A stretch of DNA of 43,129 nt from Sulfurimonas sp. (GCA_002899765.1 PPDH01000015.1:1-43129); one strand, 5' to 3'. Shown: positions 1 to 9,156, counted from the first letter of the stretch. The notes: generated from the sequence alone by a model not told the origin. A program made the numbers and translations.

Positions 1-93
1 ACGATAGTCAATAGAAATGAAGATTTCATGAGTATCATCGCTACACTACGAAGTGCAACTCAAGAATTGTTAGGATTTAGGTGCGAAAGCTGA
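1..93 (+). CDS. C-terminal tail of an unidentified protein (partial)
   Basis: Frame 1 is open from the window edge to a TGA at 91-93, giving 30 residues that include the stretch SIIATLRSATQELLGF. I do not recognise the family. The base composition is closer to the bulk of the window than to the AT-rich DNA that follows. The GTG of the next reading frame lies inside this tail, so this may mark the edge of an inserted segment. Confidence 0.35.
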   Translation, partial: TIVNRNEDFMSIIATLRSATQELLGFRCES

Positions 94-458
94 GTAAAAA
101 AACTTTTATTGAAAAATTAAATTTATTATTTGCCATATATATTAATGATGAAGATTGTTATATTGATTTTAAAAAATTGATTATAGATACTATGCATCTG
201 TATATCAACTCCAATAATCGTGAGATAAGAGAATTTAACAATACAATGTATCAAACTATTTTTACCATTTTAGAAGAGATTTTTGATGAAGAGATACAAA
301 AAAGTAATTTTCATAAAAATTCAAAACCTATAGCTAAATCAATTTGTGCAACTGCCGATGGGATGTTTTTACAATCTATTATGGTAGAAAATTATGATTT
401 AAAAACAGAGTTAACAAACTACTTTTTAGAGATTGAAAAGTTATCAAAAAGAGATTAA
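81..458 (+). pseudogene. TetR-like regulator remnant lacking the HTH
   Basis: The frame opens with GTG and encodes 125 residues. The C-terminal part (about 75-125, ATADGMFLQSIMVENYDL) resembles the ligand-binding half of TetR-family repressors. The family is normally about 190-200 residues with an N-terminal HTH of about 50. No HTH is present, and the frame upstream of 81 is closed by several stops. It sits 10 bp before a MATE exporter, the usual arrangement for a local repressor. My reading is that the 5' part was lost at the left edge of a transferred AT-rich segment. The domain-only product could still be made, so calling it a pseudogene is an inference. Confidence 0.5.
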
Positions 459-468
459 AAGAAATTAT

Positions 469-1791
469 ATGAATGTAACAAAAGATAAAATATCATCCGT
501 TTTTTTCCAATATTCAATCCCCGCAGTATTAGGAATGTTGGCAATTTCATCAGCGAGTATAGTTGATGGATTTTTTATAGGAAATTATGTGGGAGATTTT
601 GGACTTGCTGCAATAAATATTAGTTTACCTATTTTTTCTTTGTTATTTGGATTTGCTTTGATGTTGGCTATTGGAGGAAGTGTAATAGCTGGAAAATTAA
701 TAGGTGAAGAAGATATTAAAAATGCTTCAATTATTTTTACAAAAACTATTGTTTGTATTACTTTTTTTAGTTTTATAGCTTGTACAGTTTTATTTTTAAA
801 TATAGAGACTATCTTACATCTTTTTGGTGCAGATGAAAACTTGACAAAAATAGCAATAGAGTATTTATCTATAATGTTAATTTTTATTCCTTTTTTGATG
901 ATAGGAGTTGTTTTAGATTATTTTGTAAGAGTTGATAATAGACCAAATTTTGCTTTTATAGCTTTACTTACAAGTGCAGTTATAAATGTGATATTAGATT
1001 GGTTTTTGATTGTATATTTACAAAAAGGTATTTTTGGAGCAGCATTAGCAACTGGTATTTCTCAACTTGCTTTAATATTTATTTTATTACCTCATTTCTT
1101 TTCAAAAAAAGCAACTTTAAAATTTGTAAAACCAATAGGAAGTTATATGCAAATTATAAAAGCTTCATATAATGGAGCTTCTGAGTTTGTAAATGAAATT
1201 TCAATAGGAATAATGACTTTAATATTTAATTATGTAATGATAAAAAATTTAGGAGTAGAGGGACTTGCAGGATTTGCAGTTGTAGAATATCTTTTATTTA
1301 TTGGATTAATGATAAGTTTTGGAATAAGTGATTCTTTACAACCAATTATTAGTAAAAATTTTGGTGCAAAAAAGAATAAAAGAATAGAAGAGTTTTTAAA
1401 ATTAGCTTTTATAACTACTAGTTTGGTGGGTGCTGTCATGATATTGTTAATTATATTTACACCCAATACCCTTGCAAATATTTTTTTAGAAGATAATAAT
1501 TATAAAACAAAAGAGATAGTTTTAAAATTTGCTACATATATATGGATAATTTTTCTTTTTGATGGTTTTAATCTTGTGATTTCTTCTTATTTAACAGCAA
1601 TTCATAAACCTTTGGCTTCAATGATAATTGCAATATCGAGAAGTTTTATTTTGCCAGTATTTTTTATATTTACTTTGCCCTTATTCTTTGATTTAGATGG
1701 AATATTTATGGCAATACCCATGGCTGAAGCTATTACTTTTGTAATAGCATTATTTTTATTTAGGAGATTTAGCCCTAAAAAAATAGTTTAA
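469..1791 (+). CDS. MATE family multidrug efflux transporter
   Basis: A 440-residue integral membrane protein with about 12 hydrophobic segments and the duplicated MATE architecture. The N-terminal motif IPAVLGMLAISSASIVDGFF is typical of the first MatE half. Members exchange Na+ or H+ for cationic drugs at the inner membrane. The frame extends upstream to a TTG at 433, but ATG 469 is preferred because it follows the TetR-like stop by 10 bp and begins the conserved N-terminus. Codons are extremely A/T-rich compared with the genes from 1832 onward, which suggests transfer from an AT-rich relative such as an Arcobacter-type genome (inference). Confidence 0.9.
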   Translation: MNVTKDKISSVFFQYSIPAVLGMLAISSASIVDGFFIGNYVGDFGLAAINISLPIFSLLFGFALMLAIGGSVIAGKLIGEEDIKNASIIFTKTIVCITFFSFIACTVLFLNIETILHLFGADENLTKIAIEYLSIMLIFIPFLMIGVVLDYFVRVDNRPNFAFIALLTSAVINVILDWFLIVYLQKGIFGAALATGISQLALIFILLPHFFSKKATLKFVKPIGSYMQIIKASYNGASEFVNEISIGIMTLIFNYVMIKNLGVEGLAGFAVVEYLLFIGLMISFGISDSLQPIISKNFGAKKNKRIEEFLKLAFITTSLVGAVMILLIIFTPNTLANIFLEDNNYKTKEIVLKFATYIWIIFLFDGFNLVISSYLTAIHKPLASMIIAISRSFILPVFFIFTLPLFFDLDGIFMAIPMAEAITFVIALFLFRRFSPKKIV

Positions 1792-1831
1792 TTCTAAAAA
1801 AAGCGAGTAAAAATTTCACTTTTTTAAAACC

Positions 1832-2965
1832 TTACCCCGCCATCCAAACCAAAATATTCCCGACCGCCAAACCGCCGAAAGTTCCTACCAGATAACCCAT
1901 TACCGCCATAAGCACGCCCACGCCCACAAGTGCTTTGTTATAAGTTGCCGCCAAGATGGAAGCTGAAGCCACACCGCCGATATTTGATAGTGAGGCTATG
2001 GCTATGCTGAACAAATCAATCTTGAATATTTTTGCACCCACTATCATGACAAGAGCATGAATGAGCAAGATACAAAACCCTGCAAAGACCAAAACTCCAA
2101 CGCCGCTAAAGTTCTCAAACACCGCTTTTGAGCCGATGAGTGCTATTAACATGTAGAGCATTGTTGTAGCAACTTCGCTAGAGCCGTTTATAGTTTTTAG
2201 ATTTGTGAAAGAGCCGAGAACTCCAAGAATAGTTGCCAAAACAACCGTTGTCGTAGTGTAGTTCAAAACTACAAATCCGCTTGAGGCTATAAGGTTCGTC
2301 GCAAACGCGACGACGATTGCCAAAAGTATCAAAAGCCAGTATCTCTTTGCTCCGATGGTACATGCGCACCCTATTTCACTCAGTTTTGCCATCTGCTCGT
2401 GTGATGCGGTAAAGCTGTTGAACCTGTGAGCAAAAGGGGTTAAAAAGAGCAGAAACATTATCCAAACTGTGTAGTTTACACTGTCGACTATCAGTGCGTA
2501 GCCGAACGCCTCTTGTGAAACGCCAAGAGCCGAGCCGACGGCTACCATATTTGCCACTCCGCCCATCCAGCTGCCGCTCAGCGCTCCAAAAGCGGACGCT
2601 GTCTCTGCGTTAAAATCAAATGTGAATGAGATAAATATAAAAGCAAAAGAGAGCGAAAAAAGCGCCAAAGCATAAGCGATAAGAAGAGATTTTCCGAGTT
2701 TAAAAAAATCCCTGATATCAACCTGAAGAAGCATCAAAAAAAGCATGGCGGGGAGAAGATTTTGTTTTGTATTTTTGTAAATGGCATCAATTGCCTCATT
2801 TTGTTCAAACACTCCAAAAGATGCCAGCGACATGCTAAAGAGATATATAAGCACGAACGAGGGAACAAACTTAAAGAACTTTGAGCCGCTTTTTTTCTCT
2901 ATAAGCGCGATAACTGCGGCAAGAAGTGCCAAAGAAAAGAGGTAGAGAAGCGGTGAGCTAATCAT
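1832..2965 (-). CDS. DUF819 family membrane protein
   Basis: A 377-residue polytopic membrane protein with about 10-11 hydrophobic segments. Glycine-rich stretches such as GALSGSWMGGVANMVAVGSA and SLSNIGGVASASILAATYNK are hallmarks of DUF819 (YjcL-like). The family has a transporter-like fold without an assigned substrate. Its ATG overlaps the stop of the upstream amidase gene (ATGA), so the two are translationally coupled. This block is visibly richer in G+C than the MATE gene next to it. Confidence 0.85.
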   Translation of the reverse strand: MISSPLLYLFSLALLAAVIALIEKKSGSKFFKFVPSFVLIYLFSMSLASFGVFEQNEAIDAIYKNTKQNLLPAMLFLMLLQVDIRDFFKLGKSLLIAYALALFSLSFAFIFISFTFDFNAETASAFGALSGSWMGGVANMVAVGSALGVSQEAFGYALIVDSVNYTVWIMFLLFLTPFAHRFNSFTASHEQMAKLSEIGCACTIGAKRYWLLILLAIVVAFATNLIASSGFVVLNYTTTTVVLATILGVLGSFTNLKTINGSSEVATTMLYMLIALIGSKAVFENFSGVGVLVFAGFCILLIHALVMIVGAKIFKIDLFSIAIASLSNIGGVASASILAATYNKALVGVGVLMAVMGYLVGTFGGLAVGNILVWMAG

Positions 2966-3624
2966 TTATGCCCTTGAGCACAAGGCGCGCCTTTGAAACC
3001 ATTTATCTCTTCTCTTAGCGCATCCATAAACCGCACGGACGGGTCATCTTTAAATGTTCTGTATCCGTCATTTACTTCAAGCCAAAGCGGAGTACCCTCA
3101 AAACATCTGTACTCATAATGCCCTATTACGTACTCTATAGTATCAAAACGTTTTTTAAGCTCTTTTACAAGAAAAATATTTGCCCGAAGCTGCTCTTTTG
3201 TGAGGTTGTCCGCAGAGTTTGCTCCGCCGACGTTTTCTATGCCGATAGAGTTGTAGTTTAGCCCTATGACATGTCGAGCCATAAAATCAAGCGGCATAAG
3301 CTGATGAATGGTTCCATTACGCTCAACCATAAAGTGAGCAGAGACGTTTAACGCTCCGCCGCTTGTAATGTCGGGTCTATCAGTTGGTAGAGTCTCTGAG
3401 ATAAAACGCGAAATAGAATCCTCAAAATCATCTATCGCCGTATGATGAATTACTATAATTTTTGGAACGATTTTTATATCTTTTACATGTAAGGCGTAGT
3501 GTGATTTTATATACTGCTTTGTAAGCTCAACTCTTACATCGCCAAATTCTATTGGAGTCTGCTCAATTTTTAGTGCAAACAAAGATAACGGAATAAAAAA
3601 ACAGATAGTTATAAGATGGTACAT
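2962..3624 (-). CDS. Periplasmic N-acetylmuramoyl-L-alanine amidase (Amidase_2)
   Basis: 220 residues with an N-terminal signal sequence (about 1-17) and an Amidase_2/AmpD-like zinc hydrolase domain. Visible motifs are IVIHHTA (His60/61), SAHFMVERNGTIHQL, IGIEN (Glu120), VIGHYEYR (His169) and KDDPSVRF (Asp193/194), matching the His-His-Asp zinc site of the family. It should cleave the amide between MurNAc and the stem peptide, in wall turnover or recycling. The export signal sets it apart from cytoplasmic AmpD. It overlaps the DUF819 gene by 4 nt and is read first. Confidence 0.88.
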   Translation of the reverse strand: MYHLITICFFIPLSLFALKIEQTPIEFGDVRVELTKQYIKSHYALHVKDIKIVPKIIVIHHTAIDDFEDSISRFISETLPTDRPDITSGGALNVSAHFMVERNGTIHQLMPLDFMARHVIGLNYNSIGIENVGGANSADNLTKEQLRANIFLVKELKKRFDTIEYVIGHYEYRCFEGTPLWLEVNDGYRTFKDDPSVRFMDALREEINGFKGAPCAQGHK

Positions 3625-3680
3625 GTAAACCTTTTTAGATAAAATTATATCTTAAAAAAATTTTACAGGGTATTCACCAA

Positions 3681-4421
3681 ATGGCAAGATATATTATTTT
3701 AGATACAGAAACGACGGGCACGGGCGAATTAGACAGAGTAATCCAACTAGGATATATGGTTTTAGGACAAAAAGAGCCTGAAATCCATAACGAGTTTTTT
3801 AGCACTCAAGTCCCGATCAGCTTTGGAGCTATGGAAGTGCATGGAATCACTCCGAGTATGCTTACAGGCAAGACGCCATGTAGCCAAAGCGAATCCTATA
3901 AAAGACTCTTAGAGCTAAACACAAACGACAACTACCTCATCATCCATAATGCTCCTTTTGATATAGGAATGCTTGAAAAAGAGGGTTTTAAAACACAGAT
4001 GAAAGTCATTGACACACTAAGAGTCGCTAAACATATATTTCCCGATGAAGAGGCACACAGACTTCAATATTTTCGCTACAAAATGGGTCTTTACATGGAT
4101 GAACAAAAAGAGGCTGATGCACTGGGCATAATCATAAAAGCACATGATGCAATCGGCGATGTATTGGTTTTAAAACTATTTTTAAGCAAGCTGAAAGAGG
4201 CTGTTTTAACACAATTTCCCAAAGATAATCCGGTTGAGAAGATGGTAGATTTAACCCTCACACCGATTCTTATAAAATCATTTAACTTCGGAAAGTATAA
4301 AGGCAAAACTTTACAAGAAGTAGCACGCAGTGATGCTGCATACTTGAGATGGATGTTAAGCAGTATGGAAAATCTTGATGATGATATGCGTTACTCAATT
4401 AACATCGCCTTGGGTATTTAA
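3681..4421 (+). CDS. DnaQ-like 3'-5' exonuclease with DUF3820-type tail
   Basis: 246 residues with a DEDDh exonuclease fold. Asp8 and Glu10 lie in LDTETTGTGE, Asp94 in HNAPFDIGML, and His155 and Asp160 in HDAIGD, so the catalytic set is complete. Residues from about 200 (FGKYKGKTLQEVA, then AYLRWMLSS) match the small C-terminal module seen in exonuclease X-like and DUF3820 proteins. It is probably a DNA repair or proofreading nuclease acting in the cytoplasm. The gene is convergent with the kinase gene, and the two 3' ends overlap by 27 bp (4395-4421). Confidence 0.85.
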   Translation: MARYIILDTETTGTGELDRVIQLGYMVLGQKEPEIHNEFFSTQVPISFGAMEVHGITPSMLTGKTPCSQSESYKRLLELNTNDNYLIIHNAPFDIGMLEKEGFKTQMKVIDTLRVAKHIFPDEEAHRLQYFRYKMGLYMDEQKEADALGIIIKAHDAIGDVLVLKLFLSKLKEAVLTQFPKDNPVEKMVDLTLTPILIKSFNFGKYKGKTLQEVARSDAAYLRWMLSSMENLDDDMRYSINIALGI

Positions 4422-5642
4422 AATTATCTCAAAACAGTTAACCCCTAAAGCATAGCTATAATCAAGTTTATAGTTATGCTTTTTAAGAATCGCATCCGTT
4501 ATATACAATCCCAGACCCAAACCGCCGTTTGAATTTTCATAACTGCGGTTAAATGGTTTTGTAAATATTTTATTTTCTTCACAAAGCATATCTCCCTTGC
4601 TGCATATTTTTATTCTATTTGCAAGAACAGATAAAATCGGTTTCTCATTTGAGTATTTAAAAGCATTATCGATAATATTTTTTAGAGCTACGGTAAAGAG
4701 CTCAAAATCGGCATCGATTAGAAGAGACTTCTCTTGCGCTATTATTACTAAACTATTTTTGTCACATAAAAGTAAATCGCATGCATGGTCTAACAAATCT
4801 ACAAAACGGTACTCTTGAAAATTGAGCTGCCACTCCCCGCTGTTAAAACACTCCATTTTGGAAAATTCCCCTAAAAGATAATTCATTCTTTCAAATATCT
4901 GTTTTAATCTCTCTTGATGTTCGGAACTATCCAAACACTCGGCTGTAAGCAGACCTTTCATAATAGGGGTTTTAAGCTCATGTAAAATATTTCGCAAAAA
5001 TAAAGAGCGTGCTTGACGCATTGAAGCAATCTTTTGTAAAACTATATTGAACTCTTTTGTTATTTGAGAAATCTCATCTCTGCCGCTAATGGGAAGATTT
5101 AAAAAACTATCTTGGTCACTGAAATTAACGATGGCGTTTTTAAGATTATGCAGAGGAAGAAGTTTTTTAATGATATATCCAAAAAATAGCAAAATAAATA
5201 AATCAATGGAGACAAAAGTAACCCAAAGAAGCCATAAAGACTCCTTTTTTAAATCTTCGAGAACTAGATTATCAAAATGTGGCGGCGGCGGCAATAAATT
5301 GGCTATTTCTAGCGGCGGCAGCGGCGGTGTAGTTTTTATAAAATAGACTCTTTGTTTATACTCTATAATTTTTCCAAAAGGAAATTCAGAGAGTTTTTTT
5401 CCCTCTTTTTTTATTAATGAAAGGGAGAGATTTGAAGGAGTTATTAACAGATGTTTTAACTCTTCGTCAAAATTTCCGCTTGAACGGTGAATAAGTCTGC
5501 CTGCAAGTCCAAAACGATGCATTCTATCGGCTTCTTGCTCTTTTATAAAATGCTCCCGTGCTATAAAAAAAAGAGTGTTTATAAGAATAAAAATAAAGAA
5601 AAAGAAAAAAGTTATTATCTTGATAATAGAATAGTTACTCAT
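4395..5642 (-). CDS. ArsS-type sensor histidine kinase
   Basis: 415 residues. Transmembrane segments at about 8-28 and 136-158 flank a periplasmic sensor loop. A HAMP-like linker precedes the H-box NILHELKTP (His221), followed by the N-box KNIIDNAFKYS and the G-box NGGLGLGLYI. A classical DxGxG box is not evident, as is common in the compact ArsS-type kinases of Campylobacterota. The sensor loop is unusually proline-rich (PPLPP at 106-110 and PPPP at 118-121), encoded by short GGC-rich tracts near 5281-5330. It overlaps the upstream regulator gene by 8 nt. The signal sensed is unknown. Confidence 0.88.
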   Translation of the reverse strand: MSNYSIIKIITFFFFFIFILINTLFFIAREHFIKEQEADRMHRFGLAGRLIHRSSGNFDEELKHLLITPSNLSLSLIKKEGKKLSEFPFGKIIEYKQRVYFIKTTPPLPPLEIANLLPPPPHFDNLVLEDLKKESLWLLWVTFVSIDLFILLFFGYIIKKLLPLHNLKNAIVNFSDQDSFLNLPISGRDEISQITKEFNIVLQKIASMRQARSLFLRNILHELKTPIMKGLLTAECLDSSEHQERLKQIFERMNYLLGEFSKMECFNSGEWQLNFQEYRFVDLLDHACDLLLCDKNSLVIIAQEKSLLIDADFELFTVALKNIIDNAFKYSNEKPILSVLANRIKICSKGDMLCEENKIFTKPFNRSYENSNGGLGLGLYITDAILKKHNYKLDYSYALGVNCFEIILNTQGDVN

Positions 5643-6303
5643 TTATAAATTTATACCCTACCCCACGTACAGAGACTATATAACGCGGATTTTTAGTATC
5701 ATCGCCTATTTTTTGCCTTATTCTGCCGATGATAACATCTATACTTTTTAAACTGCTTTCATACTTTATCGAACCTATATTCATAAGCATCTCTTCGCGT
5801 GAAATAACAAATCTATCCTTTTTTATCATGTAAGAGACAATATCATACTCTGCTTGCGTTAAATTTAATAAAACACCGTTTTTGGTAATCTCATGTCTAT
5901 TTTCGTCAACTTCATAAGCTGAGATTTTTTTAGAAATCGCAGGATTGATACGACGCATAATTGCATTAATACGAAAAATAAGTTCTTGCGGGTCATAAGG
6001 TTTTGGAAGATAATCATCCGCTCCGCGTGAAAATCCCATTATCTTGTCTTTTATGTCTGAACGTGCAGAAGAGATGATTATTGGTATGTTACTCTCTTGA
6101 CGAATAAGACGGCATATCTCCATTCCATCCATGTGAGGAAGTGATAAATCAAGAATTAACATGTCAAAAGTCCGAACCTGAAACAGTTTTAGACCCTCTA
6201 ACGGCGTAGAAGCGACAATCACATCTATGTTTTTTTTATACAAGCTGCTCTTTAAAAGCCCTGCCAACTCAACATCATCTTCAATCATCAAAATGCTTAT
6301 CAT
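5635..6303 (-). CDS. OmpR/PhoB-family response regulator
   Basis: 222 residues. The receiver domain (1-115) has acidic pocket Asp9/Asp10, phospho-acceptor Asp52 (LDLSLP), switch Ser79 and Lys101 (KPYDP). The winged-helix effector (about 125-220) has the usual ending IVSVRGVGYKF. It is co-transcribed with the kinase downstream (8-nt overlap) and lies 63 bp after the EF-hand gene, with a terminator-like hairpin between. It probably binds 11-bp-spaced direct repeats, possibly including those upstream of the EF-hand gene. Confidence 0.92.
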   Translation of the reverse strand: MISILMIEDDVELAGLLKSSLYKKNIDVIVASTPLEGLKLFQVRTFDMLILDLSLPHMDGMEICRLIRQESNIPIIISSARSDIKDKIMGFSRGADDYLPKPYDPQELIFRINAIMRRINPAISKKISAYEVDENRHEITKNGVLLNLTQAEYDIVSYMIKKDRFVISREEMLMNIGSIKYESSLKSIDVIIGRIRQKIGDDTKNPRYIVSVRGVGYKFINE

Positions 6304-6339
6304 TTGCCGATTATATCTGCGGATAAGTAAATAAAAAGT

Positions 6340-6361
6340 AACATGCCCAAAAGGGCATGTT
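6340..6361 (-). terminator. Hairpin between EF-hand gene and response regulator
   Basis: A perfect 9-bp stem (AACATGCCC with GGGCATGTT) encloses a 4-nt loop and is followed on the minus strand by a T-rich run (ACTTTTTATTT). It lies 5 bp after the EF-hand stop. It can end that transcript or act as an attenuator that makes the downstream regulator-kinase pair less abundant than the EF-hand product. Confidence 0.7.
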
Positions 6362-6366
6362 TTGTA

Positions 6367-6978
6367 TTATGCGCTGATACTTAACAAAGATGTGGTATCT
6401 GTCGTAGAAACACTATTACCATAGTATGATAATATCTTTTCAAAGATATCTTTTTTCATTTGTGCAAGCTTATCTTCATTTGTTTGAGAAGAATTTTCTG
6501 TCTCTTGTGAAGAATCGTCTGCAAAAAGCGCTTGAAACTCCTCTGCGCTTATGGAACCGTCTTCATTCGTATCAAGTGCAGCAAAAACTTCACTGCTTGT
6601 TGAATCTTCAGAAGATGTCGCTTCATCTTGTGGAGGAGGCGGTGGCATTGCCCCTTGAGCCATCCTTTCTGCACCTTCTGCCGGTTTCATATTTTTAAGT
6701 GCACTCATTAGCTCCTCACTACTCATACTTCCATCACTGTCCGTATCCAATGAACTAAATATCTCATCTAATTCACTTGTATTATCGGATTGTGATGCCA
6801 TACTCTGTGCCGCTGCGCTAAACTCTGCTTTATCGATAGAACCGTTACTGTCACTGTCCATCGAAGCAAGCAACTCATTTGCCATCTCTTCAAAATTTGG
6901 TTTTCCTCTTTGTAAAGAGGCGTTAACACTTGAAGAACCGTAAGACGAATACACACTATTGTTAGAATTAACTGTCAT
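6367..6978 (-). CDS. EF-hand domain protein with three calcium loops
   Basis: 203 residues, low in hydrophobic content, without a signal peptide. Three canonical EF-hand loops are visible: DSDSNGSIDKAE (from Asp41), DTDSDGSMSSEE (from Asp78) and DTNEDGSISAEE (from Asp136). Loops 2 and 3 are separated by a MPPPPPQ linker. The frame extends to a TTG at 6996, but ATG 6978 has an AAAGGAG ribosome-binding site 7 bp upstream and is the real start. It is read into the regulator-kinase pair, so it may be its target or accessory calcium sensor (inference). The proline run echoes the proline-rich sensor loop of the linked kinase. Confidence 0.8.
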   Translation of the reverse strand: MTVNSNNSVYSSYGSSSVNASLQRGKPNFEEMANELLASMDSDSNGSIDKAEFSAAAQSMASQSDNTSELDEIFSSLDTDSDGSMSSEELMSALKNMKPAEGAERMAQGAMPPPPPQDEATSSEDSTSSEVFAALDTNEDGSISAEEFQALFADDSSQETENSSQTNEDKLAQMKKDIFEKILSYYGNSVSTTDTTSLLSISA

Positions 6979-7029
6979 GGTATGCTCCTTTTTCAAATGT
7001 AATAAGAAAAAAATTCTTACCCAAACAAA

Positions 7030-7061
7030 AGAATAGTGCCAATAAGGTAATTATTTAGTAA
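7030..7061 (-). promoter_or_regulatory. Promoter and possible regulator site for the EF-hand operon
   Basis: On the minus strand two TTAC motifs (plus-strand GTAA at 7047-7050 and 7058-7061) are spaced exactly 11 bp. A -10-like TATTCT follows at 7030-7035. OmpR-family regulators commonly bind 11-bp-phased direct repeats over the -35 region, so autoregulation is plausible. The motif is short and the call is tentative. Confidence 0.35.
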
Positions 7062-7086
7062 CATGAAAAATTTATAACTGATTATG

Positions 7087-8460
7087 TTAAGATATAAAAC
7101 TAAACACTACAAACAAAACAAGAGATATTACCCCGCTGATGAGGGCATAGGGCATTTGAGTCTTTACATGTTCTATAACTTCACAATCCGCCGCCATTGA
7201 AGATATGATGGTCGTATCTGAGATGGGTGAGCAGTGATCACCGAATATCCCGCCCGATATTACCGCTCCGATACACAGAGCAATATTTGCATCCATAGCA
7301 ACAGCCATAGGAACTGCAACAGGTATCATGATGCTAAAAGTTCCCCAGCTTGTTCCGGTTGAGAATGATATAACGGAACTTATAAGAAATATCATTCCTG
7401 CCAAAAGATAAATACTCAGATTTTCATCTGCCAACGATGCTAAATAGTGACCCGTTTTAAGCTCTGTCGTAATCTCTCCTATCCCAAATGCAAAAAGCAG
7501 TATAAGTGCAATGGGTGTGAGTTTTTTAGCTCCCAGATATGCAGTTTTACCCCAAGTCATAAAACTCATGTTTTTTGTACCGACAAAATAAAAAAGGGTA
7601 AAGATAAGAGTACAAAGCATTGTATAAAAGATAGAACTAGAGCCGCTCCCCCTTAATATATTGCCTTCACCCGTAAGGTATAAAAAAACAAAAACAAAAA
7701 TAACCATCAATATAATCGGCAATAACATGTAAAACATACTAGCACCGTTACTTTGCACGATATCAGTTTCTTTAGGGATATATTTTGCATTTTTCATAGC
7801 TCCCAAATCTATATTAAACCAAATTGCTGCGAAAGTAACTACAAGTGCAGCCATCGAGTAAAAGTTATATAAAATTGAGTCGATAAGAAGAGATACGGCG
7901 TCAGCCTCTATGATACCTAAAGATATCTGCGTAGCGATAAGACCAAGAAGAAGCGCTCCCCATCCGTTTAAAACGATAAGAGAGCTAATAGGTGCCGATG
8001 TAGAGTCGCATACAAAAGCAAGTTTTGCGCTTGGTATCTTATACTTGTCACATAACGGCTTTCCTACCGCGCCCGATATTAGAGCAGTAATAGAGGACTC
8101 CACAAAAATAATTACACCTACAATATAACTAAGTATCAAAGCAGAACGTGCAGATTTTACAATCTTAGTTTTATGCAGCATATAATCTACAAAACCCTCA
8201 ATGCCTCCTGATTTTTCAATCAGAGCCATTATGCTCCCTACTAAAATTGCAAAGGCTAATGTTTTAAGTATCCAAGCTTCCCCAAGCAAAGAGACAAAAA
8301 GAAAGAATATATTTTAAAGCGAGCAGAGAAGCGAAAAATCATTTAAGACAAAAGTACCTAAGACTATTCCGCCAAAAAGTGATAAGAGCACATTCCTTGT
8401 ATAAAGCGCCAGCGCAATAGCGAGAAGAGACGGAAGAAGAGAGAGTGCGGAGAGTTCTAT
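7087..8460 (-). pseudogene. NhaC-family Na+/H+ antiporter interrupted by in-frame TAA
   Basis: The frame from 8460 to 7087 encodes a full-length NhaC-type antiporter (457 codons), about the usual family length. An N-terminal part (LSALSLLPSLLAIALALYT) leads into the large part with WGTFSIMIPVAVP and FGDHCSPISDTTIISS, both typical of NhaC. One TAA at 8314-8316 (codon 49) interrupts the frame, with no frameshift on either side. The position where translation should begin, 10 bp after the GNAT stop, reads ATA (8458-8460) rather than ATG, and no ATG, GTG or TTG lies in frame nearby. A TTG at 8289 could start only a truncated product. Two independent defects support a pseudogene. Confidence 0.75.
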
Positions 8461-8470
8461 GGTAAACCTA

Positions 8471-9094
8471 TCAAAACTCTACAGACAACAAAACCAAACC
8501 GGGTCTGCCGAAAATCTCTTTATACGGATCACACTCTTTTTGCTTAACCTCTTTAAATCCAAGTTTTTTATAGTACAAAAGAGTCTCTAAAGAGCCGATT
8601 TCAACGACTGTCTGTGCTATACGATAGCCCTTTAATCTAGCATTTAAGAGACTTTTATGCATAAGCGCTTTTAAGATGCCGACATCCATAAAACCCTCTA
8701 ACTCCTCCATATAGTCAAAAATCAGTGTTCTAGTATTTAGAACGAACCCGCAAATATTCATAAGACCGAAATACTCACTCTCTTCACCATCGATGCCAAT
8801 CTCGCTAAGAGCTTCTAAGAAAACCTCTTGTGTGGCGATTCTAGGCTCATAACTGCAAAGAGAACCTACTTTTTTACCATCTATCTCTGCAATTAAAAAG
8901 TTGCTGTAATGACAGCTTGATTTTGCTTTTGTATTTGTTAATTTTTCTATATAGTTCAAAACATCTTTATCATTGCTTGTTTTAAAAATCAAATCATATA
9001 TTCCGATTTTTTTATCAGCTCTAGTACTCTGCAAAATCATCTGTGCCAAAAAAGAGGCATCATCACTAGTAGCTTTTCTTATATTTATACTCAT
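8471..9094 (-). CDS. GNAT family N-acetyltransferase
   Basis: 207 residues. The N-terminal INIRKATSDDASFLAQMI and the core (SNFLIAEIDGKKVGSLCSYEP, then RLKGYRIAQTVVEIGSLETLLYYKKLGF) show the GNAT beta-strands and the C-terminal YYKKLGF acetyl-CoA fold motif. The substrate is unknown. It precedes the broken NhaC gene by 10 bp and probably formed an operon with it. It is divergent from the L,D-transpeptidase gene. Confidence 0.8.
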   Translation of the reverse strand: MSINIRKATSDDASFLAQMILQSTRADKKIGIYDLIFKTSNDKDVLNYIEKLTNTKAKSSCHYSNFLIAEIDGKKVGSLCSYEPRIATQEVFLEALSEIGIDGEESEYFGLMNICGFVLNTRTLIFDYMEELEGFMDVGILKALMHKSLLNARLKGYRIAQTVVEIGSLETLLYYKKLGFKEVKQKECDPYKEIFGRPGLVLLSVEF

Positions 9095-9156
9095 AAAATC
9101 TTTTCCATTTCTAAAAAATTAACCTGTTTCATATTTTGGTAATAGTAACATACTTT

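Noticed and set aside
1792-1831. Terminator between the MATE and DUF819 genes
   Set aside because: The possible stem is interrupted by unpaired GCG and is too weak to call.
8314-8316. Selenocysteine or pyrrolysine as explanation of the internal stops
   Set aside because: Three of the four codons are TAA, which neither system uses; none is TGA, and only ftsW has TAG without any pyl gene in view.
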